From contig CAZVYX010000013.1 of NCBI GenBank assembly GCA_964631725.1, positions 49,419 through 113,418 on the forward strand: DNA of 64,000 bases. The letters are read 5' to 3'. Position 1 is the stretch's first letter. Each line of letters begins with the position of its first letter. Shown in pieces: positions 1 through 7,707 of this stretch. The translations under genes were made by a program, and so were the position numbers. This DNA comes from GCA-2731375 sp964631725 (GTDB taxonomy: Bacteria > Pseudomonadota > Alphaproteobacteria > GCA-2731375). The notes under the pieces are model-generated. The model had not been told where the DNA came from. It worked only from the letters and a program-made list of their open reading frames with translations, and did not search any database.

Positions 1-2
1 CT

Positions 3-494
3 GATTTCGACCGTGACGGTGTCGACGTCGCCGTGCGCTATGGCACGGGTGATTGGAAGGACATGCATGTGGAGCGGCTGGCGGAGGAAGAGGTATTTCC
101 AGTCTGCGGCCCGCAATTTTTGGCGCGCGAGAAACTTAAACAGCCGGCGGATTTGCTGCATACGGCGCTGCTGCACGGCGAAGTGACCGAGGGCTGGGCC
201 GATTGGTTTGATGTCGCCGGCGTTACGGTTACGGCAGCGCCGGAGGGACCGCGTTTTAAGGATTCATGCGCCCTGATCCAGGCCGCCATCGATGGCCAGG
301 GCGTCACCCTGGCGCAAGGCAGCCTAGTGGCGACCGATCTGCGGGAGGGGCGTTTGACCCGGCCTTTTCCCATGGCGATCCGCTCCCGCCATGGCTACCA
401 TCTGGTCTGCCCGCCAAAGGCCTTGCGCAAGGCCAAGGTGGCGGCTTTCCGCGACTGGGTCGGGGCGGAAATGGCATTATCGCAGGGGAATTAA
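3..494 (+). CDS. LysR-type transcriptional regulator, C-terminal fragment
   Basis: The window opens inside this gene, and the frame is already open at base 3, so only the last 163 residues are visible. They form the end of a LysR substrate-binding domain. The opening residues DFDRDGVDVAVRYGTGDW are typical of GcvA-like regulators, in which this segment precedes the second subdomain. The helix-turn-helix is outside the window, so the target genes cannot be named. The gene ends 6 bases before an esterase gene on the same strand. The GTG at base 33 is an internal valine codon and not a start. Confidence 0.85.
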   Translation, partial: DFDRDGVDVAVRYGTGDWKDMHVERLAEEEVFPVCGPQFLAREKLKQPADLLHTALLHGEVTEGWADWFDVAGVTVTAAPEGPRFKDSCALIQAAIDGQGVTLAQGSLVATDLREGRLTRPFPMAIRSRHGYHLVCPPKALRKAKVAAFRDWVGAEMALSQGN

Positions 495-500
495 ACGGAT

Positions 501-1163
501 ATGACGGTGACAGAGATCGACGGACCGCGCCAGGCCCCGGCCCAAGGTGACAGGGCGGAGCAACTGGTTATTCTGGTGCATGGCTATGGCGCCGACGGCC
601 AGGACCTGATCGGCCTGGCGCCGTACTTTGCCCGTGTCCTGCCCCGCGCTGCCTTTGTCGCGCCAAACGGGCCGCAGCAGTGTGAGATGTCCGCCTTCGG
701 CTATCAATGGTTCCCGATCAGCCAGTTCGATCCCGGTAGCCGTCTGGCCGGTGTCCAGTCCGCCGCGCCGGTTCTGGATCAGTTCATCGACCAGGAATTG
801 GCGCGTCATGGCCTGACCGAGGATAATCTGCTGTTGGTCGGTTTCAGTCAGGGCACGATGATGAGCCTGCATGCGGCCCTGCGCCGGCCCCGGCAGGTTG
901 CCGGCATTCTGGGCTATTCCGGCATTCTTGCCGGGCCCGAATTGCTGGCCGACGAAGCTATTTCGAAACCACCGATCCTGCTGATCCACGGCGACATGGA
1001 CGAGATGCTGCCTGTACAGCATCTGCACGAGGCGGTCAGCGCCCTGGGCGGCACCGGTTTTGATGTGCAATGGCACGTCAGTCCCGGCGCCGGCCATACC
1101 ATTGCCCAGGACGGCCTGGATCTGGGCATGGAATTCCTACAGCGGGTTTTCGAGGGTAACTAG
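501..1163 (+). CDS. Alpha/beta hydrolase, carboxylesterase/phospholipase family
   Basis: This 220-residue soluble hydrolase belongs to the small carboxylesterase/phospholipase (YpfH-like) group, which cleaves short-chain esters or lysophospholipids. The oxyanion region LVHGYGADG lies near residues 26-33. The nucleophile elbow GFSQG is at 114-118 with Ser116. The acid is probably Asp167 in HGDMDEMLP, and the base is His199 in GAGHTI. There is no signal peptide, so it should act in the cytoplasm. The length fits the family. Its stop codon overlaps the stop codon of the convergent enoyl-CoA hydratase gene. The natural substrate cannot be read from the sequence. Confidence 0.85.
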   Translation: MTVTEIDGPRQAPAQGDRAEQLVILVHGYGADGQDLIGLAPYFARVLPRAAFVAPNGPQQCEMSAFGYQWFPISQFDPGSRLAGVQSAAPVLDQFIDQELARHGLTEDNLLLVGFSQGTMMSLHAALRRPRQVAGILGYSGILAGPELLADEAISKPPILLIHGDMDEMLPVQHLHEAVSALGGTGFDVQWHVSPGAGHTIAQDGLDLGMEFLQRVFEGN

Positions 1164-1912
1164 TCATTCTTCCCGTCCGCGTAGCCCTGCATGGCTTCTT
1201 CCATGCGGCCGGAGGCGGCAATCAGGGCGTTGCCCAGCTTACCCATTTCCAGCGCATCGATCAGGGGCATGTTGCGGGCGGCACGCTGGCTTTCCTTGGT
1301 CATGCGCACCGCGTCCGGGTCCAAGGCGACCAGACCGCCAACGAACTGATGCGCCACCTGGCTTAGGGCCTCGGCCCCTTCCACAAGGCGGTTGATCAGG
1401 CCCACTTCATAGAGGCGCCGGGCCGGGATCAAGTCACCGAACAAAAGGAACTCCAACGCCAGTCGCGGGCCGATCAGGCTGCTCAATACCGGCGTGTTGA
1501 TTGCGGCGGGGAAATTCCGGCGCATCTCCAACGCCCCGAAATGGGCGCTCTCCTCGGCCAGGACAAAATCGCAGATCATCGCCAGGGTGAAGCCGCCGGC
1601 CACGGCGTAGCCTTCCACGACCGCCACGGTCGGTATGTTGATACGGTGGAGGAGGCGGTTGACCTTGGTCCAGGTTTCATCCGCCGCCAGGGCGGCGGCC
1701 AGATCACGCTCGGGCGCCATGGAAAGATCCCGCCCGGCGCAGAAATTGCCCCCCGCACCGCGAATGACCAGGCAGCGCGTAGCGTTATCCGCCTCCGCCT
1801 CCTCGATCGCCTGGATCAGGCCGTCAATGACGCCCGCGTCCAGGGCGTTGCGCTGTTTCGGGCGGTTCAGGATCAGGGTGGTTACGCCGTCTTGCTTGCC
1901 GATTTGGACCAT
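1160..1912 (-). CDS. Enoyl-CoA hydratase/isomerase family protein
   Basis: This 250-residue crotonase-fold protein probably hydrates or isomerises an enoyl-CoA. The CoA/oxyanion loop NFCAGRDL is near residues 56-63. The second oxyanion segment VEGYAVAGG is followed by FGALEM, whose glutamate sits where crotonases keep a catalytic Glu. The start at 1912 is chosen because a strong GGAGGT lies 7 bases upstream and the protein then begins in the usual family way (MVQIGKQDGVTTLILNRP). The frame stays open further upstream but encodes nothing family-like. The gene is divergent from the histidine phosphatase gene. Its substrate is unknown. Confidence 0.85.
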   Translation of the reverse strand: MVQIGKQDGVTTLILNRPKQRNALDAGVIDGLIQAIEEAEADNATRCLVIRGAGGNFCAGRDLSMAPERDLAAALAADETWTKVNRLLHRINIPTVAVVEGYAVAGGFTLAMICDFVLAEESAHFGALEMRRNFPAAINTPVLSSLIGPRLALEFLLFGDLIPARRLYEVGLINRLVEGAEALSQVAHQFVGGLVALDPDAVRMTKESQRAARNMPLIDALEMGKLGNALIAASGRMEEAMQGYADGKND

Positions 1913-2025
1913 TTTGCACCTCCATGAACGGCATATGGTGCCCCGACAAGGTTTTTCTGTCCAGGCGCAGCGAAGCATGGAATGATTGGGCTCCTGCAAG
2001 AAAGTGATTCCGCGCGATTCTGTAC

Positions 2026-2640
2026 ATGACAAACAAACGACTTTATTTGATCCGCCACGGCCACACGGTTTGGAACGGCCCGCCCCTGCGGTTCCAGGGC
2101 CAGATGGACAGCTCACTATCGGAAATCGGCCGCAACGATGCCATCGCCCTGGGCAAGCGTATACCCTACCAGCCGGACCGCATCATCTCCTCGCCCGCCC
2201 TGCGCTGCCGCCAGACCGTCGATTGCCTGTTCGGGCGGCGGCCGGACGCGATCGAACCAAGATGTATCGAAATCGGCCTGGGTTGGTTCGAGGGCCTGCT
2301 GGCGACGGAGGTCGAAGAGGCCGACGCGGACGCCCTGCGCACCTGGCAGGAGGCGCCCTGGGAGGGCGCGCCGTGGCAGGGTGAAAGCCTGGAAGTTCTG
2401 CAAGAGCGCGTGGTCGCCGGGGTAACGGACATCGTAGCCGGGATCAAACCCGGCGAGCGGGTCTTTCTGGCCGTACACGGCGGCGTATTGCGCACCCTTA
2501 TCTGTTTCATCAACGACCGGCCCCTGTCCAATTACAGTGATATCCCGATGCCAAATCTGACCCTGTTGGAACTGGCCGCCGAAAACGTCGTACGCGGCGG
2601 CAACAACATCCGCAGTGTCGAACCCGAAGAAATGGTTTGA
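2026..2640 (+). CDS. Histidine phosphatase family protein (phosphoglycerate mutase-like)
   Basis: A 204-residue protein with the branch-1 histidine phosphatase signature LIRHGHTVWN at residues 8-17. His11 would be the phosphorylated residue. A second active-site histidine is in LAVHGGVLRTL near residue 150, and the expected acid is in the segment GWFEGLLATEVE. Such proteins dephosphorylate sugar phosphates, nucleotides or cobalamin intermediates. Nothing here identifies cobalamin work, because no cob genes are nearby. It is first in a same-strand series with a DUF1330 protein and an MDR oxidoreductase. Confidence 0.85.
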   Translation: MTNKRLYLIRHGHTVWNGPPLRFQGQMDSSLSEIGRNDAIALGKRIPYQPDRIISSPALRCRQTVDCLFGRRPDAIEPRCIEIGLGWFEGLLATEVEEADADALRTWQEAPWEGAPWQGESLEVLQERVVAGVTDIVAGIKPGERVFLAVHGGVLRTLICFINDRPLSNYSDIPMPNLTLLELAAENVVRGGNNIRSVEPEEMV

Positions 2641-2659
2641 AAGAAGAAGGAGAGAGCCC

Positions 2660-2953
2660 ATGGCCCTCGGTTATTTGATCGCCCAGATCGATGTGCATGA
2701 TCTGGATGCTTATTCGAAATATACGGCCCAGACCCCGGGCATCGCCGCCAGCTACGACGGCAAGTTCATTGTCCGCGCCGGCCAATGCGAGGCCCTGGAG
2801 GGACCGGCGCCCGGCCCCAGGGTGGTGATGATCGAATTTCCCAGCTACGCCCGGGCCAAGGAATTCTATAATTCCGATGAGTATCAGGCCATCGTCGGTA
2901 TCCGCCACGGCGCCTCAACCGGCAGCGCCTTCGTCGTGGAAGGTGCCGACTAG
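2660..2953 (+). CDS. DUF1330 family protein
   Basis: A 97-residue protein of the DUF1330 type (a small ferredoxin-like alpha+beta barrel fold). It reads MALGYLIAQIDVHDLDAYSKY at the start and carries the conserved stretch VVMIEFPSYARAKEFYNSDEY near its middle. The start at 2660 follows AAGGAG by a few bases. A start further upstream in the same frame would overlap the phosphatase gene and add a non-family extension. The biochemical role of DUF1330 is not settled. It lies 14 bases ahead of the oxidoreductase gene and is probably co-transcribed with it. Confidence 0.85.
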   Translation: MALGYLIAQIDVHDLDAYSKYTAQTPGIAASYDGKFIVRAGQCEALEGPAPGPRVVMIEFPSYARAKEFYNSDEYQAIVGIRHGASTGSAFVVEGAD

Positions 2954-2967
2954 CGGAGGAGCCACAG

Positions 2968-3945
2968 ATGAAAGCCATTCGTGTCCACGAATTCGGCGAG
3001 GCCGACGTTCTAACCTACGAGGATGTCCCCAACCCCGTTGCCGGGCCTGGCGAGGCGGTGGTCGAGGTCAAGGCGGCGGGCGTCAACCCGGTGGAAACCT
3101 ATATCCGCGCCGGCATCCATCTGATCCAACCGGAGCTGCCTTTTGTGCCCGGCGGTGATGCCGCCGGCGTCGTTTTGTCGGTTGGCGACGGTGTCGGCAG
3201 CCTGAAACCCGGCGACCGGGTCTACGCCGCCGGCTGCGTCGGCGATGCGTCCTGGACCGGCGCCTATGCGGAACAATTGCTGCGCCGGGCCGAGGACTTG
3301 TTGCCCCTGCCCGACAATATCAGCTTTGCCCAGGGCGCGGCCCTCGGCGTTCCCTATGGCACCGCCCAATGGGCCCTGATCCGCCGCGGCCGGGCCCAGG
3401 CTGGCGAAACTGTGCTAATCCACGGCGCTTCCGGCGCCGTCGGCACCGCCGCCCTGCAAATTGCCGCCGCCAACGGCATCTCCACGATCGGTACCGCCGG
3501 CAGCGAACGGGGCCTGGAACTGGTGCGCCAGCATGGCGCCGCCCATGCCCTGGATCATACCCAGGACGGCTATCTGGACGCGGTGGCCGAACTGACAGGG
3601 GGCCAGGGGCCGGAGATCATTCTGGAAATGCTGGCAAATGTTAATCTGGCCAGGGACATGGAAGTGGTGGCCAAATACGGCCGCATCGTCATCATCGGCA
3701 ACCGCGGACCCATAGAGATCAACGCGCGGGAAGCCATGATGAAGGAATTGGACCTGATCGGTATTGCTCTGCCGAACGCCACGCCTCCGGAAATGGTGGA
3801 AATCCATGAAGCCCTGGGCAAGGGCCTGGCGGATGGTAGCCTGAACCCGGTAATCGGCAAGGAACTGCCATTGGCGGAAGCGATTGAGGCGCATCACGCG
3901 GTACTGCGCCCCGGCGCCTACGGCAAGATCGTCCTGGTTCCCTGA
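2968..3945 (+). CDS. Zinc-free MDR oxidoreductase, NADPH:quinone reductase-like
   Basis: A 325-residue medium-chain dehydrogenase/reductase. The N-terminal GroES-like domain contains VKAAGVNPVETYIRAG, which lacks the zinc-binding cysteine and histidine pattern of alcohol dehydrogenases. The Rossmann nucleotide site is GETVLIHGASGAVG, near residues 145-160. It should use NADPH to reduce a quinone or an enone. A good ribosome site, GGAGGAG, precedes ATG 2968. The next gene begins two bases after its stop codon, so translation is likely coupled. Confidence 0.87.
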   Translation: MKAIRVHEFGEADVLTYEDVPNPVAGPGEAVVEVKAAGVNPVETYIRAGIHLIQPELPFVPGGDAAGVVLSVGDGVGSLKPGDRVYAAGCVGDASWTGAYAEQLLRRAEDLLPLPDNISFAQGAALGVPYGTAQWALIRRGRAQAGETVLIHGASGAVGTAALQIAAANGISTIGTAGSERGLELVRQHGAAHALDHTQDGYLDAVAELTGGQGPEIILEMLANVNLARDMEVVAKYGRIVIIGNRGPIEINAREAMMKELDLIGIALPNATPPEMVEIHEALGKGLADGSLNPVIGKELPLAEAIEAHHAVLRPGAYGKIVLVP

Positions 3946-3946
3946 A

Positions 3947-4783
3947 ATGGCGGACCCATCGGGCGATCCGGTCGCAACGATCACCGAGGCCGAGGCCACG
4001 GGCGCCGTGGCCGATCTGTACACCGACATTCGCGCCACCCTGGGCGTGCCGGTGGTCAACCTGATTTGGCGGCACCTGGCGGCAATCCCCGGCGCCATGC
4101 CCTGGGCCTGGGAGTCCCTGAAACCGCTTTATGCCAGTGGCGCCGTTACGGCCCAGGCAGCGGCGTTGCGCGATGGTTTGCAGGTACCGGTGTTGGTGGG
4201 CCTGAGCGGGCCGGTGTTGGCATCCGCCGGCTTGAGCGCGGAGGATCTGGCGCGGATCGACATGATCCAACGCAGTTACGAACGCAGCAACGCCATGAAC
4301 ATGATCGCCCTGGGCGCCTTGCTGGCCCGCCTGGAGAACAGCCCCACTACGCCGGGGGACAACCCCGGCACACCGGACGGAGCCGAACCCGTTGACGGGG
4401 AGATGCCCCTGCTACTGTCCCTGGATCAGATGGCGCCGCCTGTCCGGGCCCTGGTTGCGGATTTGAACCGCATCGGCGGGCGCGACGAAATTCTGGCCAG
4501 CATGTACCGCCACCTGGCCCATTGGCCGGCCTATCTGGCCCTGATCCATACCCTGATCGCGCCTTTCGCGGCCGATGGGCGATTGGAACCCTTGATCCAG
4601 GGGGTAATTTCGGAAGGGCGCAGCCGCAGCGCCCAGGTCGCGCCTGGCCTGGCTACGCCTCAGGTCAAATTGGACGAAACTGTGCGCGGCGATACCGTGG
4701 CCGCGCTGAGCCAATTCATCAACGAGCCCATTGGCAAGATGATCGCCATCGTCCCGCTGATACGTCAAGCCTTGCCAGTGTGA
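3947..4783 (+). CDS. DehI-like (2-haloacid dehalogenase family) protein
   Basis: This 278-residue protein shows two pseudo-repeats. The first, around residues 17-62, includes VADLYTDIRATLGVPVVNLI and a WRHLA motif. The second, around 160-205, includes ALVADLNRIGGRDEI and a YRHLAHWP motif. This is the internal duplication expected of the DehI group of 2-haloalkanoate dehalogenases. Many members are annotated only by this domain and have no demonstrated dehalogenase activity. The start at 3947 is two bases after the upstream stop codon. Coupling to the quinone-reductase-like gene suggests joint processing of a small organic compound, which is inference. Confidence 0.55.
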   Translation: MADPSGDPVATITEAEATGAVADLYTDIRATLGVPVVNLIWRHLAAIPGAMPWAWESLKPLYASGAVTAQAAALRDGLQVPVLVGLSGPVLASAGLSAEDLARIDMIQRSYERSNAMNMIALGALLARLENSPTTPGDNPGTPDGAEPVDGEMPLLLSLDQMAPPVRALVADLNRIGGRDEILASMYRHLAHWPAYLALIHTLIAPFAADGRLEPLIQGVISEGRSRSAQVAPGLATPQVKLDETVRGDTVAALSQFINEPIGKMIAIVPLIRQALPV

Positions 4784-4837
4784 TAAGCTGCCTCAAGCAG
4801 CCCGAAGGGCGGTAGGCGGAAAAGAGGAGGTAGAAGA

Positions 4838-5245
4838 ATGAGCGCCGAAGACAACAAGGAACTTGTCCGTCACATCATGGAAGACGGTTTCAACAAACAG
4901 GATATGGCGGTGGTCTATGACACTTTCCACACTGACTATGTCCGCCATGGCCACGGTGTGGCCAGCATGGGTTCGTTGGCGGAACATGTGGAGGATCTGA
5001 AGGCGCGCCACGCGGCCTTTGACCAGGCCCGGTTTGACATCCAGAAAATCATCGGCGAAGGCGACACGGTGGCGGTGTATTACATCTTCAGAGGCATTCA
5101 CCGGGGGGATTTCAACGGCATGGCCGCGACGGGAAACACGGTCACCCGCCCGGCGGCGGCGTTTTTCACCGTCCGTGACGGCAAGGTCTCCGAAGGCACC
5201 GTCTTTGCCGACGGCGGCGGCTTCATGGCCCAGCTTCAGGAATAG
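4838..5245 (+). CDS. SnoaL-like / ester-cyclase family protein
   Basis: A 135-residue NTF2-fold protein of the SnoaL-like type (ester cyclase or nuclear transport factor 2 superfamily). Recognisable blocks are an N-terminal helix ELVRHIMEDGFNKQDM, then VYDTFHTDYVRHG. Later come IGEGDTVAVYYIFRG and a C-terminal strand VRDGKVSEGTVFADGGGFMAQL. A strong GAGGAGGT precedes the start. Proteins of this fold act as small hydrolases, cyclases or isomerases, or only bind ligands, so no reaction is assigned. It ends 5 bases before the erythromycin-esterase-family gene. Confidence 0.8.
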   Translation: MSAEDNKELVRHIMEDGFNKQDMAVVYDTFHTDYVRHGHGVASMGSLAEHVEDLKARHAAFDQARFDIQKIIGEGDTVAVYYIFRGIHRGDFNGMAATGNTVTRPAAAFFTVRDGKVSEGTVFADGGGFMAQLQE

Positions 5246-5250
5246 CCATC

Positions 5251-6813
5251 ATGGGCAAGACCGAACCGTCCGCCGACGCCTTCATTGAATGGGCGCGGGG
5301 CGAGGCGGTTCGGCTATCGATACCCCGGCAGGACGACGACTATGACGACCTGGCCTTCATATCCGGGGTAATCGGCGGCAAGCGGCTGGTGGCGGTGGGT
5401 GAGAGCGCGCACTATCTACACGAATGGAACCGCTGGCGGGGCCGGTTGTTCAAGTATCTCGCACTCGAGCATGGTTACAGCACATTCGTGCTCGAATGCG
5501 GGCTGGTCGAGGGCCGGCTGGTGCACGACTATGTCGCCGGCGCCGATCACGACTGGGATGCGGTCGCCGCCGCCATTAACAACGTCTGGGGCGTTTGGGC
5601 CGAACTTAACGAGCTCATTCGCTGGATGCGGGACTGGAATGCAAATCCGGACCGGCCAAGGGAACTGCGCTTCTATGCCATGGACGGCACCGGCAACTGG
5701 GGCCATGCCCGCTTTGCCTATCGCGCCGTCCACGATTTCGCGGGTCTGGTTGACCGGACGCTGGCCGACGACATTGCCCGAGATTTCGAACAGGCCGTGG
5801 AAGACGTGACGCTTGTGACCCGAACAGAGGTGCCGGCGGCGAAATTCCAGGATTTGGTCGGCGCGGCTTCCCTTGTCGTGAGCCGCATGGAACAGGCGCG
5901 CATTGCCTATACGGATGCTACATCGGGCGAGGATTACGCCTGGGCCCTACGGTCGGCGCAAATTCTCCGCGATGTCTTTCTCGCCCTGGCGCAGACCGAG
6001 GCCGACTTCAGCGTGGGCATTCGGCAGTTCTGGAATGTGCGCGATGTTTCCATGGCGGAATCGCTGCAGTGGATACGGGAGCGCGAGGGTTTCGATACCG
6101 GCATGGTGATCGGCGCCCATAACACCCACCTGCAGCTACATCCAGTGCGGGAGCAAAAGGCCACCTCCATGGGCTCGTATTTCACCAGCCGCTTTGGCCG
6201 CGATGACATCCTTTTCATCGGCGCGGCCAGCGAGCGCTCGGTCAAGGGGGAGGCGCCACGGCCCGACTGCAACCAGGCCGCCTACGCCAAGATCGGACCG
6301 GATTGCTTCTTCCTGGATTTGCGCCGGGCGCCCAGCAGCGGCCCGGTGGCGGACTGGCTCAAGGCCGAGCGTCCCGACCGCTCGAATTTGCGCTATCAAC
6401 CGGTCTGTGCCGGCGATGCCTGGGACTGCCTGTTGTTCCACCGCACCCTATCCACCGGCAAGGTCGAGCGGCCCGGCTACCTGCATGCGGAACCGGCTGA
6501 GTATCCCGGTGACGATCTTCAGGTTTTCAGCGGCCGCTATATCATCCACGGCTTTCTCGCCGCCATCAACACGCTCGATGTCTTCCATGAAGACGGCACG
6601 CTGTATACCGACGGCCAGGACGATACCAGCGGCGAAGTCTTCCCGCCCTACAAAGTACCGATACATTATTGCGACGACGGCCGCTTTCGCTGGTCGGTCT
6701 GGCCCTCGATCATCGGGTTTCAGCGCGACGGGGACCGCATCACGGTAAGCGTCGCCACACCGGGCGGGGCGCTATACCTCGGCGAAAGGGTTAGCGACGC
6801 GGTCGAGTCATAA
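5251..6813 (+). CDS. Erythromycin esterase family protein with C-terminal extension
   Basis: This 520-residue protein matches the erythromycin esterase (EreA/EreB, succinoglycan-associated) superfamily. It has GESAHYLHEW at residues 50-59, the LECGLVEG block near 81-88, WNVRDVSMAESL at 261-272 and GAHNTHLQLHP at 288-298. The His and Glu residues of these blocks correspond to the conserved active-site positions of the family. Roughly the last 110 residues (from about 410) form an extra beta-rich region that I do not recognise. Known Ere enzymes hydrolyse macrolide lactones, but most chromosomal relatives have unknown substrates. Resistance should therefore not be assumed. Confidence 0.75.
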   Translation: MGKTEPSADAFIEWARGEAVRLSIPRQDDDYDDLAFISGVIGGKRLVAVGESAHYLHEWNRWRGRLFKYLALEHGYSTFVLECGLVEGRLVHDYVAGADHDWDAVAAAINNVWGVWAELNELIRWMRDWNANPDRPRELRFYAMDGTGNWGHARFAYRAVHDFAGLVDRTLADDIARDFEQAVEDVTLVTRTEVPAAKFQDLVGAASLVVSRMEQARIAYTDATSGEDYAWALRSAQILRDVFLALAQTEADFSVGIRQFWNVRDVSMAESLQWIREREGFDTGMVIGAHNTHLQLHPVREQKATSMGSYFTSRFGRDDILFIGAASERSVKGEAPRPDCNQAAYAKIGPDCFFLDLRRAPSSGPVADWLKAERPDRSNLRYQPVCAGDAWDCLLFHRTLSTGKVERPGYLHAEPAEYPGDDLQVFSGRYIIHGFLAAINTLDVFHEDGTLYTDGQDDTSGEVFPPYKVPIHYCDDGRFRWSVWPSIIGFQRDGDRITVSVATPGGALYLGERVSDAVES

Positions 6814-6829
6814 ATCGGTCGGCAACGCC

Positions 6830-7615
6830 TCAGCCCTTGGGCACGAACGGATGCGTGCTAGAGAGGCCACCATCGACGGCGAAGGCCTGGCCGTTGACGT
6901 AGCTGGCTTCGTCGGAGGCCAGGAATAGCGCCATGTTGGCGATTTCCTCCGGCTCGCCATTGCGGCGGGTCGGGTTCAATTGGCCGATCTTGCCTTCCGT
7001 GCCGCGCGAGCGGGCCCGGTCGAAAGTCGGCTTGGTCATGCCGGTCTCGATCAACCCGGGACAAATGGCATTGAAACGCACGCCGGAGCCGAAAAACTCG
7101 TTGGCCATGGTTTGCACTAGGCTGATCACGCCGGCCTTCGAGGCGGCATAGGGCGGCCCACCGGCGTTAGCGCGCAGGGCCGCGACGGAGGCGGTGCAGA
7201 CGATCGAGCCCTTGCCCGCCGCCGCCATGATCGGCGCGCCATGCTTGATACAGAGAAACGGCCCGATCAGATTGACCCGCAGGATCTCCTGCCACAATTC
7301 CACCGTTTGCTCGGCCACCGCGACGCGGCCGCCGGAAACGCCGGCATTGGCATAGATCACGTCCAGGCCGCCATAGGTCTCGACGCAGGTATTGATGAAG
7401 CCCTGGACCGCATCATCATTGCCGGCATCGGCCGTTACGGCCATCGCCGTGCCGCCGGCATCGGCAATCATGGCGACGGTCTCGGCCAGGCCTTCCTCGG
7501 CCAGATCGACGGCGACCACCGAGGCGCCCTCGCGGGCGAAAATCCGTGCACTGGCCCGGCCAATACCGCTGCCCGCACCCGTTACGATAGCCCGCTTGCC
7601 TGCAAGTCTGCTCAT
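6830..7615 (-). CDS. SDR family NAD(P)-dependent oxidoreductase
   Basis: A 261-residue classical short-chain dehydrogenase. The cofactor motif TGAGSGIG is at residues 12-19, NAG at 90-92 and catalytic Ser143. The YxxxK pair is Tyr156 and Lys160 in YAASK. Asp37 at the end of the second beta strand (VVAVDL) favours NAD over NADP. A purine-rich GGAAGGAAG precedes the start. The gene is convergent with the erythromycin-esterase-family gene and divergent from the ABC-F gene. The substrate is unknown. Confidence 0.88.
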   Translation of the reverse strand: MSRLAGKRAIVTGAGSGIGRASARIFAREGASVVAVDLAEEGLAETVAMIADAGGTAMAVTADAGNDDAVQGFINTCVETYGGLDVIYANAGVSGGRVAVAEQTVELWQEILRVNLIGPFLCIKHGAPIMAAAGKGSIVCTASVAALRANAGGPPYAASKAGVISLVQTMANEFFGSGVRFNAICPGLIETGMTKPTFDRARSRGTEGKIGQLNPTRRNGEPEEIANMALFLASDEASYVNGQAFAVDGGLSSTHPFVPKG

Positions 7616-7707
7616 TTTTTTCTTCCTTCCTAACTCTCTACAGCCGTTGGCCTGGTTTTGCGCTTCGCCGCTTGTTTCATCCGCCGGGGCCTTTATAAAG
7701 CTTCGCC

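Noticed and set aside
1913..2116. Upstream extension of the first enoyl-CoA hydratase
   Set aside because: The extra 68 residues are not family-like, and a strong ribosome site lies directly ahead of the internal ATG at 1912.
5251..6813. Acquired macrolide resistance gene
   Set aside because: The family match is clear, but there is no mobile element, integron or composition shift, and chromosomal relatives often have other substrates.
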